Assembly: GCA_009778065.1 (NCBI GenBank)
Contig: WRKM01000007.1
Span: forward strand, 42,588 to 106,587
From: Oscillospiraceae bacterium
GTDB taxonomy: Bacteria; Bacillota; Clostridia; Oscillospirales; Ruminococcaceae
Direction: 5' to 3'
DNA: 64,000 nucleotides
Below, piece after piece: positions 16,605 to 25,085 of this stretch. Positions within the stretch are counted from its first letter, which is position 1; each line of letters begins with the position of its first letter. The notes under the pieces were generated by a model. That model had not been told where the DNA came from. It ran no database searches and saw nothing but the letters and a program-made list of their open reading frames with translations. Position numbers and translations under genes: made by a program.

Positions 16605-16940
16605 ATGTGTACCCAAAGCCAATTGACAACAATTCTTACGACCATACGCCGAGAAGCTGAAAATATTTTCGGCGATAAGCTCGTTGATGTAATTCTGTAT
16701 GGCTCTTATGCACGCGGAGATTATAATAATGATTCTGACATTGACATAATGATTAAAGTAAGCGTTGAAAAAGCTAATATGTATCCATATCGCTTACAAA
16801 TGAGCAGAGTTGCAAGTAGGCTTGGTTTAGAGCATGATATTGTGGTTTCTACTCATTTACAGGATAACTCCCTATTTGAGAAATATAGGCATATAATGCC
16901 TTTTTATCAGAATGTCACAAATGAAGGAGTTGCTGTGTGA
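16605..16940 (+). CDS. MNT-family nucleotidyltransferase (antitoxin type)
   Basis: This is a 111-aa minimal nucleotidyltransferase. The signature GSYARGDYNNDSDIDIMI shows the GS-x-x-x-G and D-x-D metal-binding core, with a third Asp in EHDIVVS. MntA-type proteins neutralise HEPN ribonuclease partners by AMP transfer. The ATG at 16605 is preferred over two in-frame GTGs 12 and 9 bases upstream, because those overlap the only purine-rich ribosome site. Transcription probably starts from the promoter at the end of the repeat element. The HEPN partner just downstream is broken after 30 codons. Confidence 0.85.
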   Translation: MCTQSQLTTILTTIRREAENIFGDKLVDVILYGSYARGDYNNDSDIDIMIKVSVEKANMYPYRLQMSRVASRLGLEHDIVVSTHLQDNSLFEKYRHIMPFYQNVTNEGVAV

Positions 16941-17013
16941 GGAAACAAAAGAACAACTTAATAATGCCAAAATTTTTTATAACGCTGTGGAGGTTTATTT
17001 GTTGTCATGTTAG
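16921..17013 (+). pseudogene. Truncated HEPN partner of the MNT gene
   Basis: The ATG at 16921 overlaps the MNT stop and opens a 30-codon frame MKELLCEETKEQLNNAKIFYNAVEVYLLSC, the usual first helix of HEPN proteins. It stops at TAG (17011), and within 30 bp the sequence turns into palindromic repeat (17043 on). The remaining 80-100 residues expected for HEPN are absent, so the toxin half is presumably lost. A second frame from GTG at 16937 reads mostly repeat sequence and is not coding. Confidence 0.65.
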
Positions 17014-17042
17014 TTATCCTTCTACAACAATCAAGTGCGAAT

Positions 17043-17211
17043 TTGCGGGACGCCGTGGGCGGCGTCCCCTACGAAATCGAACAATAAAACAACAGAAAGC
17101 CGTCTGCGTTCAAAGCAGGCGGTTTTTTATCAATCGTAGGGGACGCCGCCCACGGCGTCCCGTTTCAACGACCGCGAATTTGCGGGACGCCGTGGGCGGC
17201 GTCCCCTACGA
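17043..17211. repeat. Cluster of three alpha palindromes (copies 3-5)
   Basis: Copies lie at 17043-17073 (forward), 17135-17162 (inverted) and 17173-17211 (forward), each with arms GGGACGCCG/CGGCGTCCC and the flank CCTACGA. A separate small terminator hairpin lies between copies 3 and 4. The gene-free stretch 17014-17326 holds only these, that hairpin and the chemoreceptor promoter. Confidence 0.9.
17098..17129 (+). terminator. Terminator between repeat copies
   Basis: Stem CCGTCTGC/GCAGGCGG with a 7-base loop, then TTTTTTAT. It probably ended the MNT/HEPN transcript originally. Confidence 0.75.
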
Positions 17212-17247
17212 AATGTGTTCGTTTTAAAAATTTAATTAAAACAAAGG

Positions 17248-17276
17248 TTGAATTTTGGTTCATTATGTGTTAAAAT
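17248..17276 (+). promoter_or_regulatory. Promoter of the chemoreceptor gene
   Basis: TTGAAT (17248-17253), 17-bp spacer, TAAAAT (17271-17276), 50 bp upstream of the ATG at 17327. Confidence 0.65.
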
Positions 17277-17326
17277 GAAACAGATACGTTTTTATTTATA
17301 TTAGAAGGGTTTAACGGTTACGGATT

Positions 17327-18592
17327 ATGAAAAAGCTAAGTATAAGGGCTAAAATATTTTTACTGTTTGGGAGCGTGGGGGGATTATACCTCGTGTTCTC
17401 ACTTATTACTTTGCTTTTATTATATCCGATTTTAAAAGAAAATGACAGTATAAAAGGTATATTTGTATTAATATGTGTTTTAGCGGGTTTAATGCCGATT
17501 ATTTGTATTGTACTTGCGATTCTGCTGTCCCGTAATATCTCGAAGCCTCTTGCGTTCTTAGCGAGTGCTATTTCGGGAATTTCGGAGACAGGCAACATAT
17601 TCTTAGACGACTATGCGTATAAACAGACAAAAATTCTTAACGGACGAGAGGACGAGATAGGAAAAATTTCACGCTCTACGGGGGATATGTTAGCTATGTT
17701 CCGCGATAAAATAAAATCATTGGGTGCATTAAGGGATGGCGACCTGACGGCAAAGGTCATATGCCGTTCGGGGAAAGATACGGTGGGTTCGGCTTTGGTC
17801 AGCATGGCTTCGAGCCTTAATAATATGTTTGCCGATATACAGGACGCATCAGACCATGTTACAGACGGCTCGTTCAGAATGAACGAGGACGTCAGTACGC
17901 TCGCTGAGATTTTCGGGGCTCAAACCGATGAAATAGGGTTACTGACCGAGCAAATAGGGAAAGTGGCAGAGCAGACCGCCCAAAATTCAAAAATGGCGGC
18001 ACAGTCGTCGGAATTATCGCTGTCTATAAAGTCACTCGCCGAAAGAGGCGGAGAGCAGATGTCGCAAATGACTCAGGCGGTAGAGCAGATAAACGAATCA
18101 AGCAGAGCCATAAGCAAGGTCATGAAAATCATAGACGACATAGCGTTTCAGACGAACATACTCGCATTAAATGCGGCGGTAGAAGCGGCGAGAGCCGGCG
18201 AAGCGGGGAAAGGCTTTGCCGTAGTCGCCGACGAGGTGCGTAACCTTGCCTCAAAGAGTGCGCAAGCCGCTAAAGATACGGGAAAGCTTATAGAAAACTC
18301 GCTCGAAAAATCGAGATTCGGTTCTCAAATAGCAGACGAAACTGCTGAATCACTGCGAAAAATTGTAACGGATATTTCAAAAAGCACGGATTTGGCGGTT
18401 AAAATTGCTCACTCGTCCGAAACCCAGGCAGAGGCAATCGCCGATATAAACAAAGGTCTCGAAAAAATAAACGAAACGGTTCGTAAAAATACTCAGATAG
18501 CTGAAGAGAGTGCGCGTGACAGCATGGAAATCAGCGTTCAGTCCGAGCGGCTTTGCGAATATTTAAGTAAATTTAAAATAGCCGCACGGTAA
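17327..18592 (+). CDS. Methyl-accepting chemotaxis protein with almost no extracellular sensor
   Basis: This is a 421-aa chemoreceptor. TM helices at about residues 10-34 and 45-68 are separated by only about 10 residues, so there is practically no periplasmic ligand domain. A HAMP-like segment follows (SRNISKPLAFLASAI), then the long signalling coiled coil with the conserved tip DDIAFQTNILALNAAVEAARAGEAGKGFAVVADEVRNLA in two overlapping stretches. It probably senses membrane state or an intracellular cue and signals to CheA/CheW encoded elsewhere. The ribosome site is weak (ACGG); no better start is available. Confidence 0.92.
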   Translation: MKKLSIRAKIFLLFGSVGGLYLVFSLITLLLLYPILKENDSIKGIFVLICVLAGLMPIICIVLAILLSRNISKPLAFLASAISGISETGNIFLDDYAYKQTKILNGREDEIGKISRSTGDMLAMFRDKIKSLGALRDGDLTAKVICRSGKDTVGSALVSMASSLNNMFADIQDASDHVTDGSFRMNEDVSTLAEIFGAQTDEIGLLTEQIGKVAEQTAQNSKMAAQSSELSLSIKSLAERGGEQMSQMTQAVEQINESSRAISKVMKIIDDIAFQTNILALNAAVEAARAGEAGKGFAVVADEVRNLASKSAQAAKDTGKLIENSLEKSRFGSQIADETAESLRKIVTDISKSTDLAVKIAHSSETQAEAIADINKGLEKINETVRKNTQIAEESARDSMEISVQSERLCEYLSKFKIAAR

Positions 18593-18602
18593 AAATTAAC
18601 TG

Positions 18603-18631
18603 TTGAAACCGACGGCAATATATGATATAAT
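18603..18631 (+). promoter_or_regulatory. Promoter of the 311-aa gene
   Basis: TTGAAA (18603-18608), 17-bp spacer, TATAAT (18626-18631), about 42 bp before the ATG. Confidence 0.75.
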
Positions 18632-18673
18632 TTAATAGCAAGGTTAATAAAAATAAAGGAACGGTTTAATAGA

Positions 18674-19609
18674 ATGAGAACAGCCATTATTGACAGAAGC
18701 CTGTGCGGCGTTAATTTTAAGGAACCAACGAGAAAAACCGATGTATATATGTATGCACAATCGCTGATTGAATCAGGGGCGGACTATGTAGAGGTCGACC
18801 TTGCCGCTTTAATGCGGCTTCCTCAGCCTTCGGGTGCGGAGAACTACATATTTCGTATAGGACATTCCGAGGAGTACAGAGTAGCGGACGCGCTGCCTTT
18901 TTCTTACGCGGTCGTCCCGCTCAAGTATTCGTATTTAATAGATAAAATCAAAGTACCCGTCATTCTTGAGGTAAAGTTAGGCGATGCGGACATTCTCGCC
19001 CTGCTCAGGGTCGTTTCGGAGAGTATAGATTTGACTAAAACGGCGTTACTTCGCTTAGTCGGTGAATTTAAAAAACAGCCCGATGAACTAAAGGCTGTTT
19101 TAGACAAGATAAATATGCTGTACGCTGTACCTATTGACTTATGTCCGCTTAACACAACGCTTGACGCGCTTTCGACTGCTGTAGCCGCATACGAGGCGGG
19201 AGTGGGTTCGCTTACATTCTCTTTCGGGAACAGCAGTGATTTCGCCTCGCTTGAGGAGTTTTTAATCTCTATGGCTACCGTACACAGGAATATAGTAAGC
19301 AGGAGCTATATTTCGGGAATATGTAAGGCGGCTGTTTTGTCCGCACTCATCAGTGACATAGAAACATTAAACCTTAAATTGCTGATGAAGCGTTATCACC
19401 TTTCCCCGCAAAGGGTCGAAACGATTGACGGACCGCCGCTCGGCTTTAATCCGTGGAAAGGGAAGATGCGCCCCCGCCGAACGCTCATTCAACGCAGACT
19501 TGACGATATGGACGTCGAGGAGGAGTTATCGGACGAGATAGTTGATAAGCTGAGAAAATGCGGTATGGACTTATATACGGGCGAAGCAAAAAAGAGATAC
19601 CTTAACTAA
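18674..19609 (+). CDS. DRE-TIM-like beta/alpha barrel protein, function unknown
   Basis: This is a 311-aa cytosolic protein. Its opening TAIIDRSLCGVNFKEP and YAQSLIESGADYVEVDLAAL resemble the first strands of homocitrate/isopropylmalate synthase barrels (NifV/LeuA type), but the catalytic R-D-G-x-Q of that family is replaced by R-S-L-C-G, so the standard aldol chemistry is doubtful. The C-terminal part ends in a basic segment (WKGKMRPRRTLIQRR) and an acidic tail. AAAGGA precedes the ATG by 13 bases. It converges on pheA with a 6-bp gap and no visible terminator. Family assignment is tentative. Confidence 0.7.
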   Translation: MRTAIIDRSLCGVNFKEPTRKTDVYMYAQSLIESGADYVEVDLAALMRLPQPSGAENYIFRIGHSEEYRVADALPFSYAVVPLKYSYLIDKIKVPVILEVKLGDADILALLRVVSESIDLTKTALLRLVGEFKKQPDELKAVLDKINMLYAVPIDLCPLNTTLDALSTAVAAYEAGVGSLTFSFGNSSDFASLEEFLISMATVHRNIVSRSYISGICKAAVLSALISDIETLNLKLLMKRYHLSPQRVETIDGPPLGFNPWKGKMRPRRTLIQRRLDDMDVEEELSDEIVDKLRKCGMDLYTGEAKKRYLN

Positions 19610-19615
19610 CAGCAT

Positions 19616-20752
19616 TTATACCTCATTATAGCTCCCCAAAAACACAAAAGCTTCGGGCGAGCTGTCGAGACTGCTGATAAGGTCTATTATTTCTTCGGAA
19701 TAAATGCTCGCCTCGAACTCGGAATAGAATACAAATTCAAAATCCCTGTCCGGAATCGGTCGGCTCTCAAGCTTCGTAAGGTTTACTCCGAGTGCAGCGA
19801 ATTTCGACATTATGCCGTAGAGTGCGCCCGGCTTATGTGCTACGGTAAACAAGAGGCTGATTTTATCGCCGCCGGGGTATATTTCAAGCTCTTTTGTAAT
19901 ACAGATAAACCTCGTGTAATTGTTGCCGTTTTTTTGTATATCGTTTGAAAGAATGATAAGATTATATAAATCGGCGCAACGCGGGTTAGAAATTGCGGCT
20001 ATATCCGTTCTTTCCGATTCGGAAACCATCTTTGACGCTACCGCCGTGTTCTCACATTCGATGATTTTCACGTCTTTAAGGCTTTTCAGATAATCGCCGC
20101 ACTGCGAGAGAGCCTGTTCGTGCGAGTAGATTTCTTTTATTCCCGATAAATCCGCGCCTTTGTTTGCGAGCAGGGCGTGGTTTATTTTCATTTTTACGCT
20201 TTTAGCTATGTAGAAGTTATACTTGACCATTAGGTCATAAACCTCGGTGACAGAGCCCTGTAGACTGTTTTCAATCGGGAGAATACCTTTTTTACATAAC
20301 CCCTTGTCGACTGCGTTGAAGACATCGTTAAAACTGTTAAAATACATTATACGAGGTCTGGAGAACAGCTTTTCACAGGCGAACTGAGAATATGCACCCT
20401 CTGCCCCTTGGCACGCGACCACCGCACTCTGCGGAAAGACCTTGGGGGTGTTTTCGAGGGCGTGTTTTATGCTCTTTGTCACCGCTGAACTCTTGGAGCC
20501 GTATTTGCTTTGGTGAAGCCGCGATAAATCGAATACTGTATTAAACAGTATTTTTGTGTACCCTGCCATTATGTCGGACTGATTTTCGGTCAGTCTTGCG
20601 ATAATTTCTCTTTCTCGCGCGGGATGAATCAGGGGAATACCGTTCGCGTTTTTATATTCTCCCGCTTTTGCGGCGAGGGTTATCCTTTTTTCAAACAGCT
20701 CAACGACCTGATTATCTATGACGTCAATTTCTTCTCTGATTTTTTCAAGCAT
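19616..20752 (-). CDS. pheA: Bifunctional chorismate mutase/prephenate dehydratase
   Basis: This is a 378-aa P-protein of phenylalanine synthesis. Domain order is an AroQ chorismate mutase at residues 1-85 (EEIDVIDNQVVELFEKR, HPAREREII), a prephenate dehydratase at about 108-290 (CQGAEGAYSQFA, GILPIENSLQGSV, SNPRCADLYNL, NNYTRFICI) and a C-terminal ACT domain at about 297-372 (FTVAHKPGALYGIMSKFAALGVNLTKLESRP), where phenylalanine normally binds for feedback inhibition. Its leader contains a long hairpin. The start ATG follows AAAGGG. Confidence 0.95.
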   Translation of the reverse strand: MLEKIREEIDVIDNQVVELFEKRITLAAKAGEYKNANGIPLIHPAREREIIARLTENQSDIMAGYTKILFNTVFDLSRLHQSKYGSKSSAVTKSIKHALENTPKVFPQSAVVACQGAEGAYSQFACEKLFSRPRIMYFNSFNDVFNAVDKGLCKKGILPIENSLQGSVTEVYDLMVKYNFYIAKSVKMKINHALLANKGADLSGIKEIYSHEQALSQCGDYLKSLKDVKIIECENTAVASKMVSESERTDIAAISNPRCADLYNLIILSNDIQKNGNNYTRFICITKELEIYPGGDKISLLFTVAHKPGALYGIMSKFAALGVNLTKLESRPIPDRDFEFVFYSEFEASIYSEEIIDLISSLDSSPEAFVFLGSYNEV

Positions 20753-20770
20753 CTTTATAACCGCCCTTTC

Positions 20771-20822
20771 AAAGCGCAGACGAACAGTAACGTATATGTT
20801 CTGCCTCGTCTGACGCGCTTTT
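20771..20822 (-). promoter_or_regulatory. Long hairpin in the pheA leader
   Basis: On the minus strand AAAGCGC-GT-CAGACGA-GG-CAG pairs with CTG-T-TCGTCTG-CGCTTT. About 17 bp of stem end just before the AAAGGG ribosome site. No T-tract follows, so it is not a simple terminator. Confidence 0.65.
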
Positions 20823-20841
20823 TCCTTTTTGTAATGTTATA

Positions 20842-20870
20842 AATATAATACATGATTCGATGCTTGTCAA
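20842..20870 (-). promoter_or_regulatory. Promoter of pheA
   Basis: Minus strand TTGACA (20865-20870), 17-bp spacer, TATATT (20842-20847). Confidence 0.8.
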
Positions 20871-20909
20871 GTGTTTTTAAAAAGATTTTAAAAAATTTCT
20901 TAAAAAAGA

Positions 20910-20939
20910 TTGATTTTTTATTTTAAAATCTGTTATAAT
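20910..20939 (+). promoter_or_regulatory. Promoter of the cNMP-binding/DUF2225 gene
   Basis: TTGATT (20910-20915), 18-bp spacer, TATAAT (20934-20939), divergent from pheA. Confidence 0.65.
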
Positions 20940-20965
20940 TAACATATTATCTAAAAGGGGGAATT

Positions 20966-22096
20966 ATGGATAACTTAAATGTTCAAAAGTTCGAAGCCCG
21001 TTCTGTGATTGTTTCGGACAAATCTCCGAAACAGATGGTTGTGATTTTAAACGGCTCTGTCGGGATTTATAAAAATTATAAAATGACGAACGAAACTTTT
21101 ATAGGCTCTGTAGAGCAAGGCGGCTTTTGCTGTGAGCAATCGCTGTTCTTAAACAAAGAACACGAGGAAACCTTTGTCGCTCTGTCAGATGTTTTGGCTC
21201 TCATTGTGACACGTAATGATGTAAATGAATTTTTCGCAAAATACCCGGATGCGGCGTTTTCCATAGTTGAAACAATATACAGCAGATTAGCAGAGGTAAC
21301 TGTAGAGCTTGATAAATTAAAGCCAAAAGCAGACACAGGACAGGCTTCTCAAAAAAGTACGCTGTTCCCGGACGGACATGGCAGTTATACCTTACCGCTT
21401 ATGCACGGTAAAAGCGATATAATTATACTTAACAAAGTCACCTGCCCTTTATGCGAGCGGAAATTCGACAGCCACTATGTACTTAATTCAAGACTGCGGC
21501 AAGTCGAAATCGAACCCGACACGAGGATTCGTTATAAAGACGTAGAGCCGCTTTATTACAGCATAATTACCTGTCCGAACTGCCTGTTCAGTGCAGAATC
21601 GACGACTTTTGCAACCGCTCCGAAAAAATATGCGAACAACGTCAGCCAAAAAGTCGCCCCTTATAGGCTTAGCTTAGTGGTTCAAACAGGGGACGAGAGA
21701 GATACATTTACTGTTTTTGCGGGCTTTTATCTTGCACTGCTTTGTGTGCCTGAGGTTTTCGAGAACCATGAACTCACAACGGCGGGTCTGTGGCTTAAGT
21801 TGAGCCGCCTTTATGACGACTGCAAAGATGAAAAAATGTATGACTATGCGGTGAGAAAGGCTTTAGAAAGTTATAATTATGTCTACAGCAACATCCGCAT
21901 AAACGACAAGCAAACAAGGCAAGTACGCTGTATGATAGGCGAGCTGAACTTTAAGACAGGGGATTACGACACGGCACGGCAGTTTTTCTTCATGCTGAAA
22001 GCCGACAAAGAAACCCCGAGTATGCTCCGAACTCAGGCAGAAAACCGCCTTGAAACGATTCGGGAAATCAAAAAGAATGAAAGTAATAATTCATAA
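20966..22096 (+). CDS. Cyclic-nucleotide-binding-fold protein with DUF2225 zinc domain
   Basis: This is a 376-aa soluble protein. Residues 1-115 form a Crp-like cNMP-binding barrel (VVILNGSVGIYKN, GSVEQGGFCCEQSLFL), with no helix-turn-helix afterwards. Residues about 150-370 match DUF2225: two Cys pairs CPLCERKFDSHYV and CPNCLFSAES, an RY-x-DVEPLYYSIITCP core and TPR-like helices. The combination occurs in Clostridia and spirochaetes. It probably acts as a signal-responsive regulator without direct DNA binding; the ligand and target are unknown. The start ATG follows AAAAGGGGG. Confidence 0.85.
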   Translation: MDNLNVQKFEARSVIVSDKSPKQMVVILNGSVGIYKNYKMTNETFIGSVEQGGFCCEQSLFLNKEHEETFVALSDVLALIVTRNDVNEFFAKYPDAAFSIVETIYSRLAEVTVELDKLKPKADTGQASQKSTLFPDGHGSYTLPLMHGKSDIIILNKVTCPLCERKFDSHYVLNSRLRQVEIEPDTRIRYKDVEPLYYSIITCPNCLFSAESTTFATAPKKYANNVSQKVAPYRLSLVVQTGDERDTFTVFAGFYLALLCVPEVFENHELTTAGLWLKLSRLYDDCKDEKMYDYAVRKALESYNYVYSNIRINDKQTRQVRCMIGELNFKTGDYDTARQFFFMLKADKETPSMLRTQAENRLETIREIKKNESNNS

Positions 22097-22113
22097 TGCA
22101 TAATTTCATGAAC

Positions 22114-22196
22114 CTGTAGGGCGTGATGTCCACATCACGCCGCAATTAGCAGATGTTTCGTGTTTTTTCGGCGCGATGTGGACATCGCGCCCTACA
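22114..22196. repeat. Composite palindromic element beta, short copy without promoter (copy 2)
   Basis: Terminal inverted arms TGTAGGGCG/CGCCCTACA enclose hairpins GGCGTGATG/CATCACGCC and GGCGCGATG/CATCGCGCC, separated by a conserved 28-bp spacer that ends in T6. It lies in the 250-bp gap upstream of ppdK and may end the upstream transcript. Confidence 0.9.
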
Positions 22197-22294
22197 ATTT
22201 TTGTGCAAAATTTTTAACAGAATAAAAATAAAAAATTTTACAGAAAAATTAAAAAATTTTACAAAAAAGACTGGCTTTTTATTCCAATGTCTGT

Positions 22295-22300
22295 TATAAT
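22295..22300 (+). promoter_or_regulatory. -10 element of ppdK
   Basis: TATAAT at 22295-22300, with a poor -35 (CTGGCT, 18-bp spacer) upstream. The A/T-rich tract upstream may act as an UP element. Confidence 0.5.
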
Positions 22301-22345
22301 AAGAGATGTATTAATAATAATTAAAAATCAGGAGGGAAACTACTA

Positions 22346-24991
22346 ATGAGCAAACAATTCGTTTATCTGTTTTCGGAAGGCGACGAAAAATGGCGCGAAC
22401 TGCTTGGAGGCAAGGGCGCGAACTTAGCGGGCATGACCAAACTCGGTCTGCCTATTCCGCAGGGCTTCACCGTTTCGACAGAAGCCTGCACGCAGTACTA
22501 TAATGACGGCGAGGCGATTAACGACGTCATTCAAGCGGAAATCATGGAAAACATAACAAAGTTAGAAGGGATTACCGGTAAAAAGTTCGGTGATAATGAA
22601 AATCCCCTGCTTGTGTCAGTGCGTTCCGGTGCGAGAGCGTCCATGCCCGGCATGATGGACACCGTGCTGAACTTGGGTCTTAACGACGATGTTGTAAAAG
22701 TTATTGCCGAAAAATCGGGCAATGCGCGTTGGGCTTATGACTGCTACAGAAGATTTGTACAGATGTACTCGGACGTTGTTATGGAAGTCGGTAAAGACCA
22801 TTTTGAAGAATTAATCAAAAAGATGAAAGTCGCAAAAGGAAACGCTGATATGCTCGATACCGAACTCAGCGCAGACGATTTCAAAGAGCTTTCAGAGCAG
22901 TTTAAAGCCGAATATAAGGCAAAGCTCGGCTCCGATTTCCCCGCTGACCCGAAAGAACAGCTCATGGGTGCAATCAAAGCGGTCTTCCGTTCATGGGATA
23001 ACGACAGAGCAAAATATTACCGCCGTATGCACGACATTCCCGCATCATGGGGAACAGCCGTAAACGTACAGGCGATGGTATTCGGAAACTTAGGCGACAC
23101 CTCAGGCACAGGCGTTGCGTTCACCCGCGACCCTGCCACAGGCGAAAAGAAGCTCTACGGCGAGTTCCTCATGAACGCGCAGGGCGAAGACGTTGTTGCG
23201 GGAATCCGTACTCCTCAGCACATTGACCAACTCAAAGAAGTAATGCCCGAAGCGTATAATGAATTTGTCGCGATTTGCGATAAGCTTGAAAATCATTATA
23301 AAGATATGCAGGATATGGAGTTCACTATTGAGGACAAGAAACTCTTTATGCTCCAGACCCGTAACGGTAAGCGTACAGCGGCGGCGGCTCTCAAAATCGC
23401 CTGCGACCTCATTGATGAAGGCATGAAGAGCGAAGCCGAAGCAGTCTGCATGATTGACCCGAAACAGTTAGACCACCTTTTACATCCGCAATTCGACGCA
23501 ACGGCTCTGAAAGCGGCAAACCCCGTAGGAAAAGGCATCGCCGCTTCTCCGGGTGCAGCCTGCGGACAAATCGCGTTCTCGGCTGAAACTGCGGCTGAAT
23601 GGGGTAAAGCGGGTAAAGATGTAATCTTGGTTCGTCCCGAAACCTCACCTGAAGATATTGAAGGCATGGACGTCTCAAAAGGCATACTCACCTCTACAGG
23701 CGGTAAGACCTCTCACGCGGCAGTCGTTGCACGCGGTATGGGTACCTGCTGTATAGTAGGGTGCGGAGACCTCAAAATTAACGAAGCGGCTAAAACCTGC
23801 GTTATCGGCACTACCTCTTTTAAAGAGGGCGATGTAATCTCTCTTGACGGAACGTCGGGAAACATCTACGGCGAGGCTGTTAAAACCGTTGAAGCTACTA
23901 TTGGCGGCGATTTTGACCGTATCATGAAATTAGCTGACAAGTACAGAAGATTGAAGGTTCGTACAAACGCCGACACACCCAAAGACGCCGCAAAAGCAAT
24001 CGAATTCGGCGCGGAAGGTATTGGGCTTACCCGTACCGAGCATATGTTCTTTGAATCAGACAGAATCGCGGCAATCAGAGAAATGATTTGTTCCGATACA
24101 GTAGAAGAGCGTCAAAGGGCTTTAGCCAAGTTAGAACCCATGCAACAGGGCGACTTTGAGGGTATTTATGAAGCCATGGACGGACGTCCCGTAACCATTC
24201 GCTTCCTTGACCCGCCGCTCCATGAGTTTTTACCGACTAAAGAAGACGATATAGCCAATCTCGCAAAAACGATGGGTAAAACAGTAGAGCAAATCAAAGA
24301 AATCATCACCTCTTTACATGAGTTTAACCCGATGATGGGACACAGGGGTTGCCGTTTAGCTGTCACCTATCCGGAAATCGCGGCTATGCAGACCCGCGCA
24401 GTAATTAAAGCGGCAATAGCCGTTAACAAAAAAGGTATTAAAACCATACCCGAAATAATGATTCCGTTAATCAGCGAAGCTAAAGAATTAGCTTATGTAA
24501 AGGCTATAGTAGTTGAAACCGCCGATAAACTGATTAAAGAATCCGGCGTCGATATGAAATACCTCGTGGGAACCATGATTGAGATTCCGCGTGCGGCACT
24601 GACAGCCGATGAAGTTGCGGCGGAAGCCGAGTTCTTCTCATTCGGAACTAACGACCTGACCCAAATGACATTCGGATTCTCGCGCGATGATGCAGGTAAA
24701 TTCCTTGAAGCATATTACAACACAGGGATTTATGAATTTGACCCGTTTGCTAAGATTGATACAAAGGGCGTAGGCAAGTTGGTTGAAATGGCGTGTAAAT
24801 TAGGACGTCAAACCCGTCCGAATATAAAACTCGGTATCTGCGGCGAACACGGCGGCGACCCGTCGTCTGTAGCGTTCTGCCACGTTGTAGGTTTAGACTA
24901 TGTTTCCTGCTCACCTTTCAGAGTACCGATTGCACGGCTCGCGGCGGCGCAAGCGGCGATAGAAGACGGTAACGTAAGCAATAAAGGATAA
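22346..24991 (+). CDS. ppdK: Pyruvate, phosphate dikinase
   Basis: This is an 881-aa full-length enzyme that interconverts pyruvate + ATP + Pi and PEP + AMP + PPi. In order: an N-terminal ATP-grasp region (GGKGANLAGM, VSVRSGARASMPGMMDT), the phosphohistidine swivelling domain with TGGKTSHAAVVARGMG (His457), and a C-terminal PEP-binding TIM barrel with GAEGIGLTRTEHMFF, GTNDLTQM and the Cys motif LGICGEHGGDP. The start ATG follows AGGAGG. The PPi it makes or uses fits the membrane pyrophosphatase encoded at 50843, a common energy-saving pair in anaerobes. Monocistronic with a strong terminator. Confidence 0.98.
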   Translation: MSKQFVYLFSEGDEKWRELLGGKGANLAGMTKLGLPIPQGFTVSTEACTQYYNDGEAINDVIQAEIMENITKLEGITGKKFGDNENPLLVSVRSGARASMPGMMDTVLNLGLNDDVVKVIAEKSGNARWAYDCYRRFVQMYSDVVMEVGKDHFEELIKKMKVAKGNADMLDTELSADDFKELSEQFKAEYKAKLGSDFPADPKEQLMGAIKAVFRSWDNDRAKYYRRMHDIPASWGTAVNVQAMVFGNLGDTSGTGVAFTRDPATGEKKLYGEFLMNAQGEDVVAGIRTPQHIDQLKEVMPEAYNEFVAICDKLENHYKDMQDMEFTIEDKKLFMLQTRNGKRTAAAALKIACDLIDEGMKSEAEAVCMIDPKQLDHLLHPQFDATALKAANPVGKGIAASPGAACGQIAFSAETAAEWGKAGKDVILVRPETSPEDIEGMDVSKGILTSTGGKTSHAAVVARGMGTCCIVGCGDLKINEAAKTCVIGTTSFKEGDVISLDGTSGNIYGEAVKTVEATIGGDFDRIMKLADKYRRLKVRTNADTPKDAAKAIEFGAEGIGLTRTEHMFFESDRIAAIREMICSDTVEERQRALAKLEPMQQGDFEGIYEAMDGRPVTIRFLDPPLHEFLPTKEDDIANLAKTMGKTVEQIKEIITSLHEFNPMMGHRGCRLAVTYPEIAAMQTRAVIKAAIAVNKKGIKTIPEIMIPLISEAKELAYVKAIVVETADKLIKESGVDMKYLVGTMIEIPRAALTADEVAAEAEFFSFGTNDLTQMTFGFSRDDAGKFLEAYYNTGIYEFDPFAKIDTKGVGKLVEMACKLGRQTRPNIKLGICGEHGGDPSSVAFCHVVGLDYVSCSPFRVPIARLAAAQAAIEDGNVSNKG

Positions 24992-25012
24992 ATAATTTAT
25001 ACCAAACAAAAC

Positions 25013-25053
25013 CCGCCTCTGTTCGTAAACTGCGAACAGAGGCGGTGGTTTTT
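25013..25053 (+). terminator. Terminator of ppdK
   Basis: A 13-bp stem CCGCCTCTGTTCG/CGAACAGAGGCGG with a 7-base loop, then TGGTTTTTATT. Confidence 0.9.
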
Positions 25054-25085
25054 ATTCGGATAAAAAATACAGGATTTTAATGTGT

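Noticed and set aside
16283..16660. Plus-strand frames of 82-125 codons across the repeat cluster before the MNT gene
   Set aside because: They translate the G-rich tract and the composite repeat. The same peptide (DGSFCRACMSCAMRHHAA) appears at 63500 from the other copy, so the similarity is repeat DNA, not protein conservation.
17043..17211. Possible CRISPR-like array because of three regularly placed repeats
   Set aside because: Orientation is mixed, spacing is irregular, the units are self-complementary throughout and a terminator lies between; this is a REP cluster.
16937..17227. A 96-codon plus-strand frame starting with GTG behind the MNT gene
   Set aside because: From residue 37 on it reads through two palindromic repeats (GRRGRRPLRNR and similar strings); it is a product of the repeat, not a gene.
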